Source: Ruegeria_C sp041537925 (GTDB taxonomy: Bacteria > Pseudomonadota > Alphaproteobacteria > Rhodobacterales > Rhodobacteraceae). Taken from it: a DNA stretch of 64,000 nt. A model generated the notes under the pieces. It searched no databases, was not told the origin of the DNA, and saw nothing but the letters and a program-made list of their open reading frames with translations. The position numbers and the translations under genes were made by a program. Location of the stretch: assembly GCF_041537925.1 (NCBI RefSeq), contig NZ_JBGOSH010000002.1, positions 434,001 through 498,000 on the forward strand, read 5' to 3'. Positions 16,886-25,562 of the stretch are shown piece after piece (the first letter of the stretch is position 1; every line of letters begins with the position of its first letter).

Positions 16886-18235
16886 TCACTCAGACCAAGC
16901 CTGCATCTTGCGGTCGATGGTCTTGCGGGACACGCCCAAACGGCGGGCTGCTTCGGCGCGGTTTCCGCCGCACAAGTCAAGCATGCGCAGGATATGCCGC
17001 TGCACAACGAGATCCAGATTTTCAATCGCCTGTGTCCCGATGACACTACCGCCACCGGAAAACTCCTCTGGGAAGCCGCCCAGAATCACAGATCGTTCGA
17101 TCAGGTTGCGCAACTCTCGCACGTTTCCTGGCCAGTCATAGCGGCGCAGCTTCAGCAACGTCTCTTCGTCCAGTTCTAGCGACGGCATGGCAAGGGCCGC
17201 CGAAAACTGCGCCATGAAATAGGCGGCAAGTTCGACGATATCATCCATCCGGTCCCTGAGCGGCGGCATGTCGATCTTCACCACATGGATGCGATGATAG
17301 AGATCGGCGCGAAAGCGCCCAGCCGAGACAGCAGCTTCGATGTCGTCATTGGTAGCAAACAGGAAGCGGACATTCAGCGGTATCTCACGCTCGGCCCCCA
17401 CCGGGCGCACTTTCTTGTCCTCGAGCACACGCAAAAGCGCTGCCTGAACCGTTTCGGGCATCTGCGCGATCTCATCCAGCAGCAGCGTCCCGCGATCAGC
17501 CAGCAGCAACAGGCCCGGCTTCAGCCGGTCCTCGGCACCGACGATACCGAACAGTTCTTCGGCAAAGCGGTCGGGCTGGATCGTGGCGCAGTTGACCGGG
17601 ACAAAGGGTGCCACGGCCCGGTCTGAGGCGTCATGCAAATGCCGCGCGGCCAGCTCCTTGCCGGTGCCGCTGCCACCTGTGAACAGAACCGACGTGGGCA
17701 GCGGCGCAAGGCGCGCCAGCATGGCACGAACCTCTTCCATCGGTTCGGAATTGCCCAACAACTTCCCATGCCCGCTTCCCGAGGACAGTTCGCGCCGCAG
17801 CAGCGTGTTGTCGCGTTCCAGGTACTTGCGGTCGAGCGTCCGGGCGACGGCGCTCAGGATCTGGTTCGCGCGGAAGGGTTTAAGGACAAAGTCACTCACC
17901 CCCGCCCGCAGCGCAGCGATGGCCGTTTCCAGATCGGCATAGGCGGTGATCAGAATTGCGTCGGCAAAGAACCCCTTGCGCTTCTGCTCGGTCAACCAAT
18001 CGAGGCCCGTCCCTCCCGGCATCAGGTTATCGAGGATCACCAGGTCATACTGCGCCTCATCCAGCGCTTTGGTCGCCTGTGCCGGCGAGCCCACGGCATC
18101 CACGCGCTTTACCCGTGTCTCCAGCGTTTTTGTCAGAAAGTGGCGCATCCCCGGCTCGTCATCAATCACCAGGATCGACGCCCCCGCCAGCGAGGTGCCG
18201 TACATGTCCAGCGAGTGGCTTGGCGGCGCGTTCAT
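16886..18235 (-). CDS. NtrC-like response regulator lacking the GAFTGA loop
   Basis: About 449 residues from ATG 18235 (a TTG at 18247 is possible). The receiver domain has the acidic pair DD25-26 and phospho-acceptor D69 in VILDNLMPGG. The AAA+ domain has Walker A GGSGTGKE and Walker B GTLLLDEIAQMPE. The C-terminal Fis-type helix-turn-helix contains GGNRAEAARRLGVSRKTIDRKM. Where sigma-54 activators carry GAFTGA, this protein reads ELFGIVGAEDRLKPGLLLLADRGT, so the sigma-54 contact loop is absent. HupR-type regulators of Rhodobacter share such loss and work with sigma-70. It ends the formate dehydrogenase operon, and its kinase is probably 33389-35350. Confidence 0.87.
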   Translation of the reverse strand: MNAPPSHSLDMYGTSLAGASILVIDDEPGMRHFLTKTLETRVKRVDAVGSPAQATKALDEAQYDLVILDNLMPGGTGLDWLTEQKRKGFFADAILITAYADLETAIAALRAGVSDFVLKPFRANQILSAVARTLDRKYLERDNTLLRRELSSGSGHGKLLGNSEPMEEVRAMLARLAPLPTSVLFTGGSGTGKELAARHLHDASDRAVAPFVPVNCATIQPDRFAEELFGIVGAEDRLKPGLLLLADRGTLLLDEIAQMPETVQAALLRVLEDKKVRPVGAEREIPLNVRFLFATNDDIEAAVSAGRFRADLYHRIHVVKIDMPPLRDRMDDIVELAAYFMAQFSAALAMPSLELDEETLLKLRRYDWPGNVRELRNLIERSVILGGFPEEFSGGGSVIGTQAIENLDLVVQRHILRMLDLCGGNRAEAARRLGVSRKTIDRKMQAWSE

Positions 18236-18239
18236 AATA

Positions 18240-18365
18240 TCAATCAAGCCTCACAGTGTCGCCCGATCTGCGCGCCTCGGTCGCATAGCCCAATTCCTGC
18301 AAGCCGAAATACGCGCCCACCGAAATGACGATCAACGCGGCAAAGCCCATCATCATGGCCTTCAT
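18240..18365 (-). CDS. 41-residue single-span membrane protein
   Basis: Encodes a 41-residue peptide beginning MKAMMMGFAALIVISVGAY with one hydrophobic helix and a charged tail (ATEARRSGDTVRLD). A very strong AAGGAGGA precedes the ATG, which lies two bases after the stop of the upstream cytochrome gene. The frame, ribosome site and spacing support a real small gene. It could anchor or stabilise the formate dehydrogenase respiratory components, but no function is known to me. Confidence 0.7.
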   Translation of the reverse strand: MKAMMMGFAALIVISVGAYFGLQELGYATEARRSGDTVRLD

Positions 18366-18367
18366 GG

Positions 18368-19684
18368 TCAGTCCTCCTTTGTCGCGCGGCGCAAGAACGC
18401 GATCAGGTCGGCCCTGTCTTGCGCACCGGCAATCACCTGCATCGGCATCTTCGAGCCGGGAATATAGTGGTCCGGTCCCTCGTCAAACAGCGAGTCGATG
18501 GTTGTGTCGCCCCAGATAATCGCAGAGCCATTGAGACTTGGCGAGTAGCGATAGCCCGGCACGTTCCCGGCCCTGCGCCCAAACAGCCCGTGCAGCGTCG
18601 GCCCCGCCTTGCGTGATGGACCAGCATTTAGACTGTGGCAGATTGAACATTTGCGCATGAATTGCCGCTCGCCGTTGCCCATGGTGGAAACATCGCGCAG
18701 GAAGCTGCGACTCCCGCCTGCGGCAGGGTCGTAAGAGCCCAGTAACGCGACGGGCCAAGCATAGATCACGTCGTCGATCCCGCCCGCATGAATCACGGTG
18801 CCGTCGGTGGAAAAGGCCAGCGCCCAGACCGGCCCCTCGCGCATGGCGCGGAAATCGCGGGTGATCTGCCAGTTGTTGGTGTCCACGATCATGATATGTC
18901 CCTGGCCATCGCCGATGGCAAGCTGGCCGGTCTGCGGGTGGTGCTCCATCGACAGGATCGGGCGGCGATCAAGCGTATAGTCGGCCAGTTGCACACCCGT
19001 CTCTGGGTCGATCACGCGCGTGGCGCCGTCAACAGCGCCATAGGCGATCCAGTCATCGTGCACGACAACCCGGTTGATCCCAAAGCCGTGATTGGCGATC
19101 ACGCGCGAGGTCAACTGGCTGTCCGATCCCTCCCAAACCCGCAGCGTCCCATCTGATGAAGACGAATAAAGAGTGCCATCCGGCGAGAACGCGACATCCG
19201 TCACGTTTGAACGGTGGTCCAGTAAGTCAGAGTTCACAAAGGTCAAAGGGTCCGACGCATTCGTGCGCAGCAGATCAACAAAGTGCAGCAGGCGAATAGA
19301 TCCATCCCAGCTCGCGACTGCAATACGATCGGAATCGGGATCGGCGTGAATGGCGATGGCGCTGATCTTGCCCTTGAGTTCTGTTACCTCGAAAGGGTCG
19401 CTCAGCTGAGGATGCCAGAGAAGAACACGAAAGTCATCGCCCCCCGACAGCAACACAGGTGCAGCGTCGTAATTCAGGGCAGTCACCGCCGCATCGTGGC
19501 CCTCCAACCATTCCGGCCCCGGCCAAAGTCCTAACGAGTTGTCAAAACTTGCCGACGCAAGCCGCCCCTCGGGAGACACGTCAAGCGCCATGATCGGCCC
19601 ACCATGACCCTTGTAAGTGGTAAAGTCCTGTGCTGCCGCGGGCAGCGCCAGGCACAGGCACAGGCTATTCAGCAGGCGTCGCAT
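18368..19684 (-). CDS. Periplasmic WD40-repeat / cytochrome c fusion
   Basis: 438 residues with a signal peptide (MRRLLNSLCLCLALPAAA). Residues 20-320 form WD40-like repeats (GHGGPIMALDVSPEGRLASASFD, DVAFSPDGTLYSSSSDGTLRVW). A class I cytochrome c domain follows with haem motif CSICH at 346-350 and a Met-rich axial segment (GSKMPMQ). It overlaps the cytochrome b subunit gene by about 20 bases and so is part of the formate dehydrogenase operon. It probably passes electrons from, or docks, the dehydrogenase in the periplasm. This is inference from location and haem site. Confidence 0.85.
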   Translation of the reverse strand: MRRLLNSLCLCLALPAAAQDFTTYKGHGGPIMALDVSPEGRLASASFDNSLGLWPGPEWLEGHDAAVTALNYDAAPVLLSGGDDFRVLLWHPQLSDPFEVTELKGKISAIAIHADPDSDRIAVASWDGSIRLLHFVDLLRTNASDPLTFVNSDLLDHRSNVTDVAFSPDGTLYSSSSDGTLRVWEGSDSQLTSRVIANHGFGINRVVVHDDWIAYGAVDGATRVIDPETGVQLADYTLDRRPILSMEHHPQTGQLAIGDGQGHIMIVDTNNWQITRDFRAMREGPVWALAFSTDGTVIHAGGIDDVIYAWPVALLGSYDPAAGGSRSFLRDVSTMGNGERQFMRKCSICHSLNAGPSRKAGPTLHGLFGRRAGNVPGYRYSPSLNGSAIIWGDTTIDSLFDEGPDHYIPGSKMPMQVIAGAQDRADLIAFLRRATKED

Positions 19685-20846
19685 CTTTGGGTGCCGCTTT
19701 GCCTTCTTCTTCCAGCTCTTCCAACCACAGTGAATGGTGCTGCCGGGCCCAGGCCTCGTCCACCTCGCCGGACCCCATGGCGTCATAGGCGCCCTCCATC
19801 CCGATTGAACCGATATAGATATGGGCAATGATGATCGCCATCAGGACAAAGGCGACGATGGCGTGCCAGGCCTGAGCATATTGCATCTCTTCCTGCGGGG
19901 CGAGGGCGGTGGGCAGCGGGCCATAGATCGGCAGTTCGGTGATCCCGACACTGCGCAGAATGTCGAAGGTCTTCAGAAACATCGGGAATTCGAAGGGAAA
20001 CAGCAGCGACACGCCCGAAAGCGCGATCGACGCCCCCAGCAGGATCACGCTCCAGAAGATGATCTTCTGCCCGCCATTGAACTTCTTTGCGGGCGGGTGG
20101 TTGGACCCGACGATGCCACCGGCCTGGGCAAACCAGGTCAGGTCTGTACGGTTGGGAATGTTGTGCCAGACCCATAGGAAGAACACGGTGACCAGAGCAA
20201 CGATAAAGGCCCAAGCCACATTGTTGTGGATGAGTTTCGACCCCATCAGCAGTGTTGCGTTGAAATCCTTGGAAATGTAAGGCGCGATGAACATGCGGCC
20301 GAACAGGGTCAGCAAACCGGTTATTCCCAGTAGGATGAAGGAGCCTGCCAGCAGCCAATGCGCGGCCCGCTCAAAAGTCTTGAACCGTATCACGGTGCGA
20401 CCGGTCATTTCATAATCCAGCCTGATCCGGCCCCGGAGAACAAAAAACACGGCCAGCAGCGCAATGGTGCCCAGCAGCAGGTACCCGCCATATTTCACCA
20501 GCGGCCCTTGTCGAAACTCCAACCACGCCATGCCGCCATCCTGCATCAGCACGGTCGCGACCTCGCCCCCCGATGACACAGTTACATCCGCCGACCCATA
20601 GCGCAGTTCGCGCCATAGCTCGGGGTCGGAGGCACCGCCGAGTGTGCCCAGCTGACCCGTCAGATCGCGGACCGCGCCGGCGGCATCACCTGTCTTGGGC
20701 GCGACCTGCTCGCCCCGCTGGCGCGCCATGATGTCCTCAAGCGTTTGCGCACCGCCAGTGGCAGAGCGATCCGGGGGTGGCGGGGCCTCCTGCGCCGCGA
20801 CGGGAAGCGCCAGACAAAGGGCGAGTATGCAGAGAAGAGCGCGCAT
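19665..20846 (-). CDS. Formate dehydrogenase cytochrome b (gamma) subunit
   Basis: About 393 residues from ATG 20846, preceded by GAGGA (a TTG at 20858 is less likely). A signal-like N-terminus (MRALLCILALCLALPVAAQ) and a periplasmic region of about 95 residues precede four membrane spans. Candidate haem b histidines lie in FERAAHWLLAG, KLIHNNVAW, WHAIVAF and IIIAHIYIG. It belongs to the FdoI/FdnI/FdhC family. It anchors FdhAB to the membrane and sends electrons to quinone. The extended N-terminal part is typical of alphaproteobacterial versions. Confidence 0.9.
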   Translation of the reverse strand: MRALLCILALCLALPVAAQEAPPPPDRSATGGAQTLEDIMARQRGEQVAPKTGDAAGAVRDLTGQLGTLGGASDPELWRELRYGSADVTVSSGGEVATVLMQDGGMAWLEFRQGPLVKYGGYLLLGTIALLAVFFVLRGRIRLDYEMTGRTVIRFKTFERAAHWLLAGSFILLGITGLLTLFGRMFIAPYISKDFNATLLMGSKLIHNNVAWAFIVALVTVFFLWVWHNIPNRTDLTWFAQAGGIVGSNHPPAKKFNGGQKIIFWSVILLGASIALSGVSLLFPFEFPMFLKTFDILRSVGITELPIYGPLPTALAPQEEMQYAQAWHAIVAFVLMAIIIAHIYIGSIGMEGAYDAMGSGEVDEAWARQHHSLWLEELEEEGKAAPKDATPAE

Positions 20847-20851
20847 AGGAG

Positions 20852-20956
20852 TCCTCAAGTAGCGAAGCAGTAGGACATCGAAAATATCCCTAAGTAGCAG
20901 AGCGATAGGACACGAAAGGCATCCTCATGCAGCGAAGCGAAAAGACGCTACAGGCA
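20852..20956. repeat. Three imperfect 35-bp tandem repeats between fdh beta and gamma genes
   Basis: Units at 20852-20886, 20887-20921 and 20922-20956 are each exactly 35 bases. They share a TCCTCAAGTAGCGAAGC-like start, a TAGGACA-like centre and a GAAA..A end. They fill most of the roughly 200-base gap between the iron-sulfur and cytochrome b genes of one operon. The first unit reaches into the ribosome binding region of the downstream gene. They may tune its translation or mRNA stability. Confidence 0.75.
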
Positions 20957-21043
20957 CCCACGATCTGCCAGCACCAACCAGAATGTGACAGTCCGGAGAA
21001 ACCACCGGCGCGCGCCTGAACGGGCGCCGGTGGCAAACGGGAC

Positions 21044-21637
21044 TTACCCGTCCTGACGACCATAGGCTGAACCCCAACCCCACGCACCAGAACCGAAGCC
21101 ACGGGCCACAACGCGTTCGCGGTAGATGGCCGATACGACATCGCCATCCCCAGCCATCAGCGCCTTGGTAGAACACATTTCGGCGCAGATGGGCAATTTG
21201 CCCTCGGCGATCCGGTTGCGCCCATATTTGGCGAACTCGGCGGTGGAGTGGGTTTCTTCGGGACCACCGGCGCAGAAGGTGCATTTGTCCATCTTGCCGC
21301 GCGACCCGAAATTGCCGGCCTGCGGGAATTGCGGCGCACCGAAGGGGCACGCGTAGAAGCAATAACCGCAGCCGATGCAGAGGTCCTTGGAGTGCAGAAC
21401 CACCCCTTCCTCGTTCTGATAAAAGCAGTCCACCGGGCAGACCGCCATGCAGGGCGCATCGGAACAATGCATGCAGGCCACGGAAATCGACCTCTCACCG
21501 GGGTCGCCATCATTGATGGTCACCACGCGGCGGCGGTTGATGCCCCAGGGCACCTCATGCTCGTTCTTGCAGGCCGTGACGCAGGCGTTGCATTCAATGC
21601 AGCGCTCGGCGTCGCAGAGAAACTTTGCTCTTGCCAT
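21044..21637 (-). CDS. Formate dehydrogenase iron-sulfur (beta) subunit
   Basis: 197 residues with four cysteine clusters for four [4Fe-4S] centres: CIECNACVTACK (near 13-23), CMHCSDAPCMAVCPVDC (near 55-71), CIGCGYCFYACPFG (near 87-98) and CTFC..C near 118-150. This is the standard FdnH/FdoH-like electron-transfer subunit. It lacks the C-terminal membrane anchor, so contact with the cytochrome b subunit must be by protein interface. It sits 13 bases downstream of the catalytic subunit gene. Confidence 0.92.
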   Translation of the reverse strand: MARAKFLCDAERCIECNACVTACKNEHEVPWGINRRRVVTINDGDPGERSISVACMHCSDAPCMAVCPVDCFYQNEEGVVLHSKDLCIGCGYCFYACPFGAPQFPQAGNFGSRGKMDKCTFCAGGPEETHSTAEFAKYGRNRIAEGKLPICAEMCSTKALMAGDGDVVSAIYRERVVARGFGSGAWGWGSAYGRQDG

Positions 21638-21650
21638 CTCTCAGGTCTCC

Positions 21651-24548
21651 TTACGCTGTCCAGATCTTGCAGAGAGTCACTTTGCTCTCCTGCATCTGGG
21701 TGACTGAATCATAGCCATAGGTCTGGGCCGTGTTGCAGCTTTCACCCAACACATAGGGGTCCGCCCCTTCGGGGTATTTGGACCGCAGATCCTCGCCCTG
21801 GAAATGGCCGCCAAAATGGAACGGCATGAAGGCCACGCCCTCGCCTACCCTGTTGGTAACCATTGCCATCACCTTGACCTTGCCGCCTTCGGGTCCTTCG
21901 ACCCAGACCTGGCTGCCGTCCCGCAAGCCCAGATTGTTGGCGTCACGCGGGTTGATCTCGACAAACATGTCCTGTTGCAACTCAGCAAGCCACGGGTTCG
22001 ACCGGGTTTCGTCCCCGCCACCCTCATATTCGACCAGGCGGCCGGAGGTGAGGATGATCGGGTAGTCCTTTGAAAAGTCCTGCTTCTGGATCGATGCGTA
22101 CATCGTCGGCAGGCGATAGAACTTGCGGTCCTCGTAGGTGGGATAATCTGCCACCAGGTCCCTGCGGTTTGTGTACAGAGGCTCGCGGTGCACCGGTATC
22201 GGATCGGGGAACGTCCACACGACCGTGCGGGCCTTGGCGTTCCCGAAGGGCGCACAACCATGCATGATCGCCACCCGCTGGATACCGCCTGACAGGTCGG
22301 TCTTCCAGTTGGTCTCGGGTCCCGCCACGGCATCAATCGCGGCGCGTTCCTCGTCGGTCAGATCACCATCCCAGCCCAGATCCATCAGCATCTGCATCGT
22401 GAATTCAGGGTATCCGTCCTGAATTTCCGACCCTGCGCTTGCGACCCCTTCAGCCAGCAGGTTCTCACCGTCCCGTTCGACGCCGAAACGCGCGCGGAAG
22501 GTCAAACCACCCTCGGCCACAGGCTTGGACATGTCATAAAGGTTCGGCGTACCCGGGTGGTTCATCTCGGGCGGTCCCCAACTTGGCCATGGCAGCCCGT
22601 AATAGTCGCCATCTGCGGGACCACCCACGGCTTGCAGCGTCGTCCGGTCGAACGTGTGCTGGTTCGCCATGTGCTTCTTGATCCGCTCGGGGCTTTGACC
22701 CGTATAGCCGATCGTCCACATACCGCGATTGATCTCGCGCAGCGTATCCTCGGGCTCGGGCGTCAGGCCGTCTTCTTCCAGCTTGATGTTGCGGAAGATG
22801 CGGTCATGGAACCCGAACTTCTTCGAAAACAGCGCGATGATCTCGTGATCGGGCTTTGATTCGAAGAGCGGGTCGATGACCTGTTCGCGCCATTGAAACG
22901 ACCGATTCGACGCAGTAACCGAGCCGCGGGTTTCGAACTGGGTTGTCGCCGGAAGCAGATAGACCCCATCGGTGCGATCTTGCAGCACCGCCGAGACGGT
23001 TGGGAAGGGGTCGATGACAACCAGCATGTCAAGCTGCTCCATCGCCGTCTTCATTTCCGTCATCCGGGTCTGAGAGTTGGGCGCGTGACCCCACAGCACC
23101 ATGGCCCGCACCTTGTCGGGGTTGTCCATGTTGTCGGGGTCTTCCAAAACGCCGTCGATCCAGCGCGACACCGGGATACCGGTGAGGTTCTGCAGCGACT
23201 TTTCCTTGCCATCGGCACCGGTGACTTTGGCAAACTGACCGGCCAGCCATTCAGGATCTTCTTCCCAAACACGCGCCCAGTGGCCCCAGGCCCCGGCCGA
23301 CAGGCCGTAATAGCCAGGCAGCGTGTGTGACAGAACGCCAAGATCGGTCGCCCCCTGCACATTGTCATGGCCGCGGAAGATATTGGTACCACCGCCAGCG
23401 GTGCCCATATTGCCGAGCGCAAGCTGCAGCACGCAATAGGCACGGGTGTTGTTGTTGCCATTGGTGTGCTGCGTGCCACCCATACACCAGATCACGGTGC
23501 CGGGGCGGTTGTTGGCCATAGTGCGCGCAACGCGCTTGAGCTGCGAGCCGGGCGCGCCGGTCACACGCTCGACCTCGTCAGGCGTCCATTTGGCGACCTC
23601 GTCCCTGATCTGGTCCATGCCCCAGACACGGGTGCGGATGAACTCCCTGTCCTCCCATCCGTTGTCAAAAATATGCCACAGGATCCCCCAGATCAGCGCC
23701 ACGTCGGTGCCGGGACGGAAGCGCACATACTCGTCCGCGTGGGCTGCGGTGCGGGTAAAGCGCGGGTCACAGACGATGACCGGGGCGTTGTTCTGTTCCT
23801 TGGCGCGCAGCAGGTGCAAGAGCGAGACGGGATGCGCCTCGGCCGGGTTGCCCCCGATGATGAATATCGCCTTGGAGTTATGAATATCGTTGTAGCTGTT
23901 GGTCATGGCGCCGTAGCCCCATGTGTTCGCAACACCCGCAACGGTGGTCGAATGGCAGATACGCGCCTGGTGGTCGACGTTGTTCGTGCCCCAATAGGCG
24001 GCGAATTTTCGGAACAGGTAAGCCTGTTCATTGTTGTGCTTTGCCGAGCCCAGCCAATAGACGCTGTCCGGGCCGCTTTCCTCCCGGATCTTCATCATGC
24101 CGCCGCCGATTTCGTCGATCGCCTGTTCCCAGCTGATGCGCTTCCACTCGCCACCCTCTTTCTTCATCGGGTATTTGAGACGGCGCTCGCCATGGGCGTG
24201 CTCGCGGACAGAAGCCCCCTTGGCGCAGTGCGCGCCCAGATTAAAGGGACTGTCCCAGCCGGGTTCCTGACCCGTCCAGACACCGTCCTGCACCTCGGCC
24301 ATGACCGTGCAGCCGACTGAGCAATGCGTGCATACCGTTTTCTTCAAATCCACTTTGCCCGCCGCAGCAGTTGCAGCGTCGGCCCGGGTGACCGTCCCGC
24401 CCGTGGCGGCAATCGCCGACAGGCCCCCGATCACCAGTCCCGAACCGCGCAAAAACGCGCGCCGGTCTACCGAGGCATTGGCTGCTTCAGACAGGATACT
24501 TGTCCGCTGGGGGCGTCGCGCAACCCCGTTGGTCTTTTTCCTCAGCAT
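21651..24548 (-). CDS. Periplasmic molybdo/tungsto formate dehydrogenase catalytic subunit
   Basis: 965 residues from ATG 24548, preceded by AGGGAGGAA. The longer frame to 24629 is rejected. A twin-arginine leader (VDRRAFLRGSGL, 28-39) directs export. A proximal [4Fe-4S] site uses C73, C76, C80 and C108. The metal ligand is a cysteine, C198 in QARICHSTTV, rather than selenocysteine. Bis-MGD binding segments follow. It oxidises formate to CO2. Tungstate genes in the same island suggest W use, but Mo is not excluded. It forms a complex with the beta and gamma subunits. Confidence 0.93.
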   Translation of the reverse strand: MLRKKTNGVARRPQRTSILSEAANASVDRRAFLRGSGLVIGGLSAIAATGGTVTRADAATAAAGKVDLKKTVCTHCSVGCTVMAEVQDGVWTGQEPGWDSPFNLGAHCAKGASVREHAHGERRLKYPMKKEGGEWKRISWEQAIDEIGGGMMKIREESGPDSVYWLGSAKHNNEQAYLFRKFAAYWGTNNVDHQARICHSTTVAGVANTWGYGAMTNSYNDIHNSKAIFIIGGNPAEAHPVSLLHLLRAKEQNNAPVIVCDPRFTRTAAHADEYVRFRPGTDVALIWGILWHIFDNGWEDREFIRTRVWGMDQIRDEVAKWTPDEVERVTGAPGSQLKRVARTMANNRPGTVIWCMGGTQHTNGNNNTRAYCVLQLALGNMGTAGGGTNIFRGHDNVQGATDLGVLSHTLPGYYGLSAGAWGHWARVWEEDPEWLAGQFAKVTGADGKEKSLQNLTGIPVSRWIDGVLEDPDNMDNPDKVRAMVLWGHAPNSQTRMTEMKTAMEQLDMLVVIDPFPTVSAVLQDRTDGVYLLPATTQFETRGSVTASNRSFQWREQVIDPLFESKPDHEIIALFSKKFGFHDRIFRNIKLEEDGLTPEPEDTLREINRGMWTIGYTGQSPERIKKHMANQHTFDRTTLQAVGGPADGDYYGLPWPSWGPPEMNHPGTPNLYDMSKPVAEGGLTFRARFGVERDGENLLAEGVASAGSEIQDGYPEFTMQMLMDLGWDGDLTDEERAAIDAVAGPETNWKTDLSGGIQRVAIMHGCAPFGNAKARTVVWTFPDPIPVHREPLYTNRRDLVADYPTYEDRKFYRLPTMYASIQKQDFSKDYPIILTSGRLVEYEGGGDETRSNPWLAELQQDMFVEINPRDANNLGLRDGSQVWVEGPEGGKVKVMAMVTNRVGEGVAFMPFHFGGHFQGEDLRSKYPEGADPYVLGESCNTAQTYGYDSVTQMQESKVTLCKIWTA

Positions 24549-24695
24549 AGTTTCCTCCCTTGCTTGCGTCCCGTTCCGGGTTGCTCGCTTGGTTTCGTCT
24601 TTGGCCTGCAGCAGTCGGGCGTCACGCAACCAGTCGCTGTCGGCCTGCCTCGTCCGGGCTGATTCCCGGGCGCGACCATCCTCCCTTGTTGGCGC

Positions 24696-24881
24696 CTAGA
24701 ACCGCGCGCTGTCAAAATACGCGCGGGTATGCGCGGTATCTTGCATGGTCTCCTTGCTCGGGTCCGGCTCGGCCGCCTCTGCCTGCGCACCGGTCGCCAC
24801 CGCAACCGCCGCAATAGGCGCTGCCGTTGTGGCCAGTTTCAGAAAGTCGCGGCGCGATGCACCGTCTTCTTTCCCGCTCAT
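24696..24881 (-). CDS. Formate dehydrogenase-region TAT-target small protein
   Basis: 61 residues with a twin-arginine leader (ASRRDFLKLATTAAPIAAVAVATGAQA) and a tail DTAHTRAYFDSARF. It corresponds to the known small family found beside formate dehydrogenase genes (TIGR02811-type). The ATG follows AAGGAGA. It probably acts with the dehydrogenase during export or assembly; the molecular role is unestablished. It is 150 bases upstream of the catalytic gene in the same operon. Confidence 0.85.
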   Translation of the reverse strand: MSGKEDGASRRDFLKLATTAAPIAAVAVATGAQAEAAEPDPSKETMQDTAHTRAYFDSARF

Positions 24882-24936
24882 CGCTATGTCTCCTTTCGAT
24901 GTTGTCGGCAGGTTGCCCCACCCTCAATGACGCCGA

Positions 24937-25560
24937 TCACTCGCCGCCGCTCATCCGGAAGGCTTCTGCCTCCACGGTCATGAAGATCCGACCCACCGTG
25001 CCCACGGGTGTGTAAAAGACAGAGGTCTTGGCCTCTTCGAGGTCGGAAAAGAAATGCCCGGCCCAGGGGCCGATATGCTTGTTGAAGAACTGCTTTTGCA
25101 TGGTCAGGTCCGCAGGCGGGCCGAAACGGCCAACGATCATGCTCGCCATCATCTCCATCAGGCTGGCAATGCTGTCTTCGGGTTCGAACACTGTCTCTGA
25201 TCGCTGCATTCCGGACGCCGCCATGTCCTGACGCAGCAGCGCCAGCGGTTTTTCGTTTAGGAAGCCGGTCAGATAGTAGCTGGCAAAAGGCAGAAGTTCG
25301 CCCCGGCCCAATCCGATGAAGAGCTTGTTGAACTCTGTTTCCGCCGCCTTTGGCTTTGTCACGCGGGCCAGCTTTGCCAGCGTGCCGATGGCTTGCCCCA
25401 ACTCGGTCTCATCACCGGTCAGGCCAGCAGTCTGTGCAAGCAGCATCTCGTCTGGCGGTCCGGCCAGCAGCGCGCCGAGGAAGTTATAAAGATCGGCGCG
25501 GGCGCGATCCATGTCTGCAATCTGAATGTCTTCGGCGGTGTCCATCTTCGGGTCTTCCAT
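24937..25560 (-). CDS. TorD/DmsD-family chaperone for formate dehydrogenase
   Basis: 207 residues, predicted all-helical. It contains the family pattern LYNFLGALLAGPPDE near 27, EFNKLFIGLGRGELLPFASYYLTGFLNEKPLALLRQDM near 80-115 and FFNKHIGPWAGHFFSDLEEA near 160. TorD-type proteins bind TAT leaders of molybdoenzymes and help cofactor insertion. Its start directly follows the DUF3306 gene stop. A second ATG at 25545 with a better ribosome site is possible. Confidence 0.88.
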   Translation of the reverse strand: MEDPKMDTAEDIQIADMDRARADLYNFLGALLAGPPDEMLLAQTAGLTGDETELGQAIGTLAKLARVTKPKAAETEFNKLFIGLGRGELLPFASYYLTGFLNEKPLALLRQDMAASGMQRSETVFEPEDSIASLMEMMASMIVGRFGPPADLTMQKQFFNKHIGPWAGHFFSDLEEAKTSVFYTPVGTVGRIFMTVEAEAFRMSGGE

Positions 25561-25562
25561 CG

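Noticed and set aside
16733..17179. 148-codon plus-strand frame after the amino-acid permease
   Set aside because: Largely antisense to the response regulator's helix-turn-helix region, no homology features.
20855..20960. CRISPR-like array for the three 35-bp repeats
   Set aside because: Units abut without spacers and no cas genes are present.
24000..24010. Possible selenocysteine TGA in the formate dehydrogenase alpha subunit
   Set aside because: The catalytic position reads as Cys (QARICHS) and the frame is open without any internal stop.
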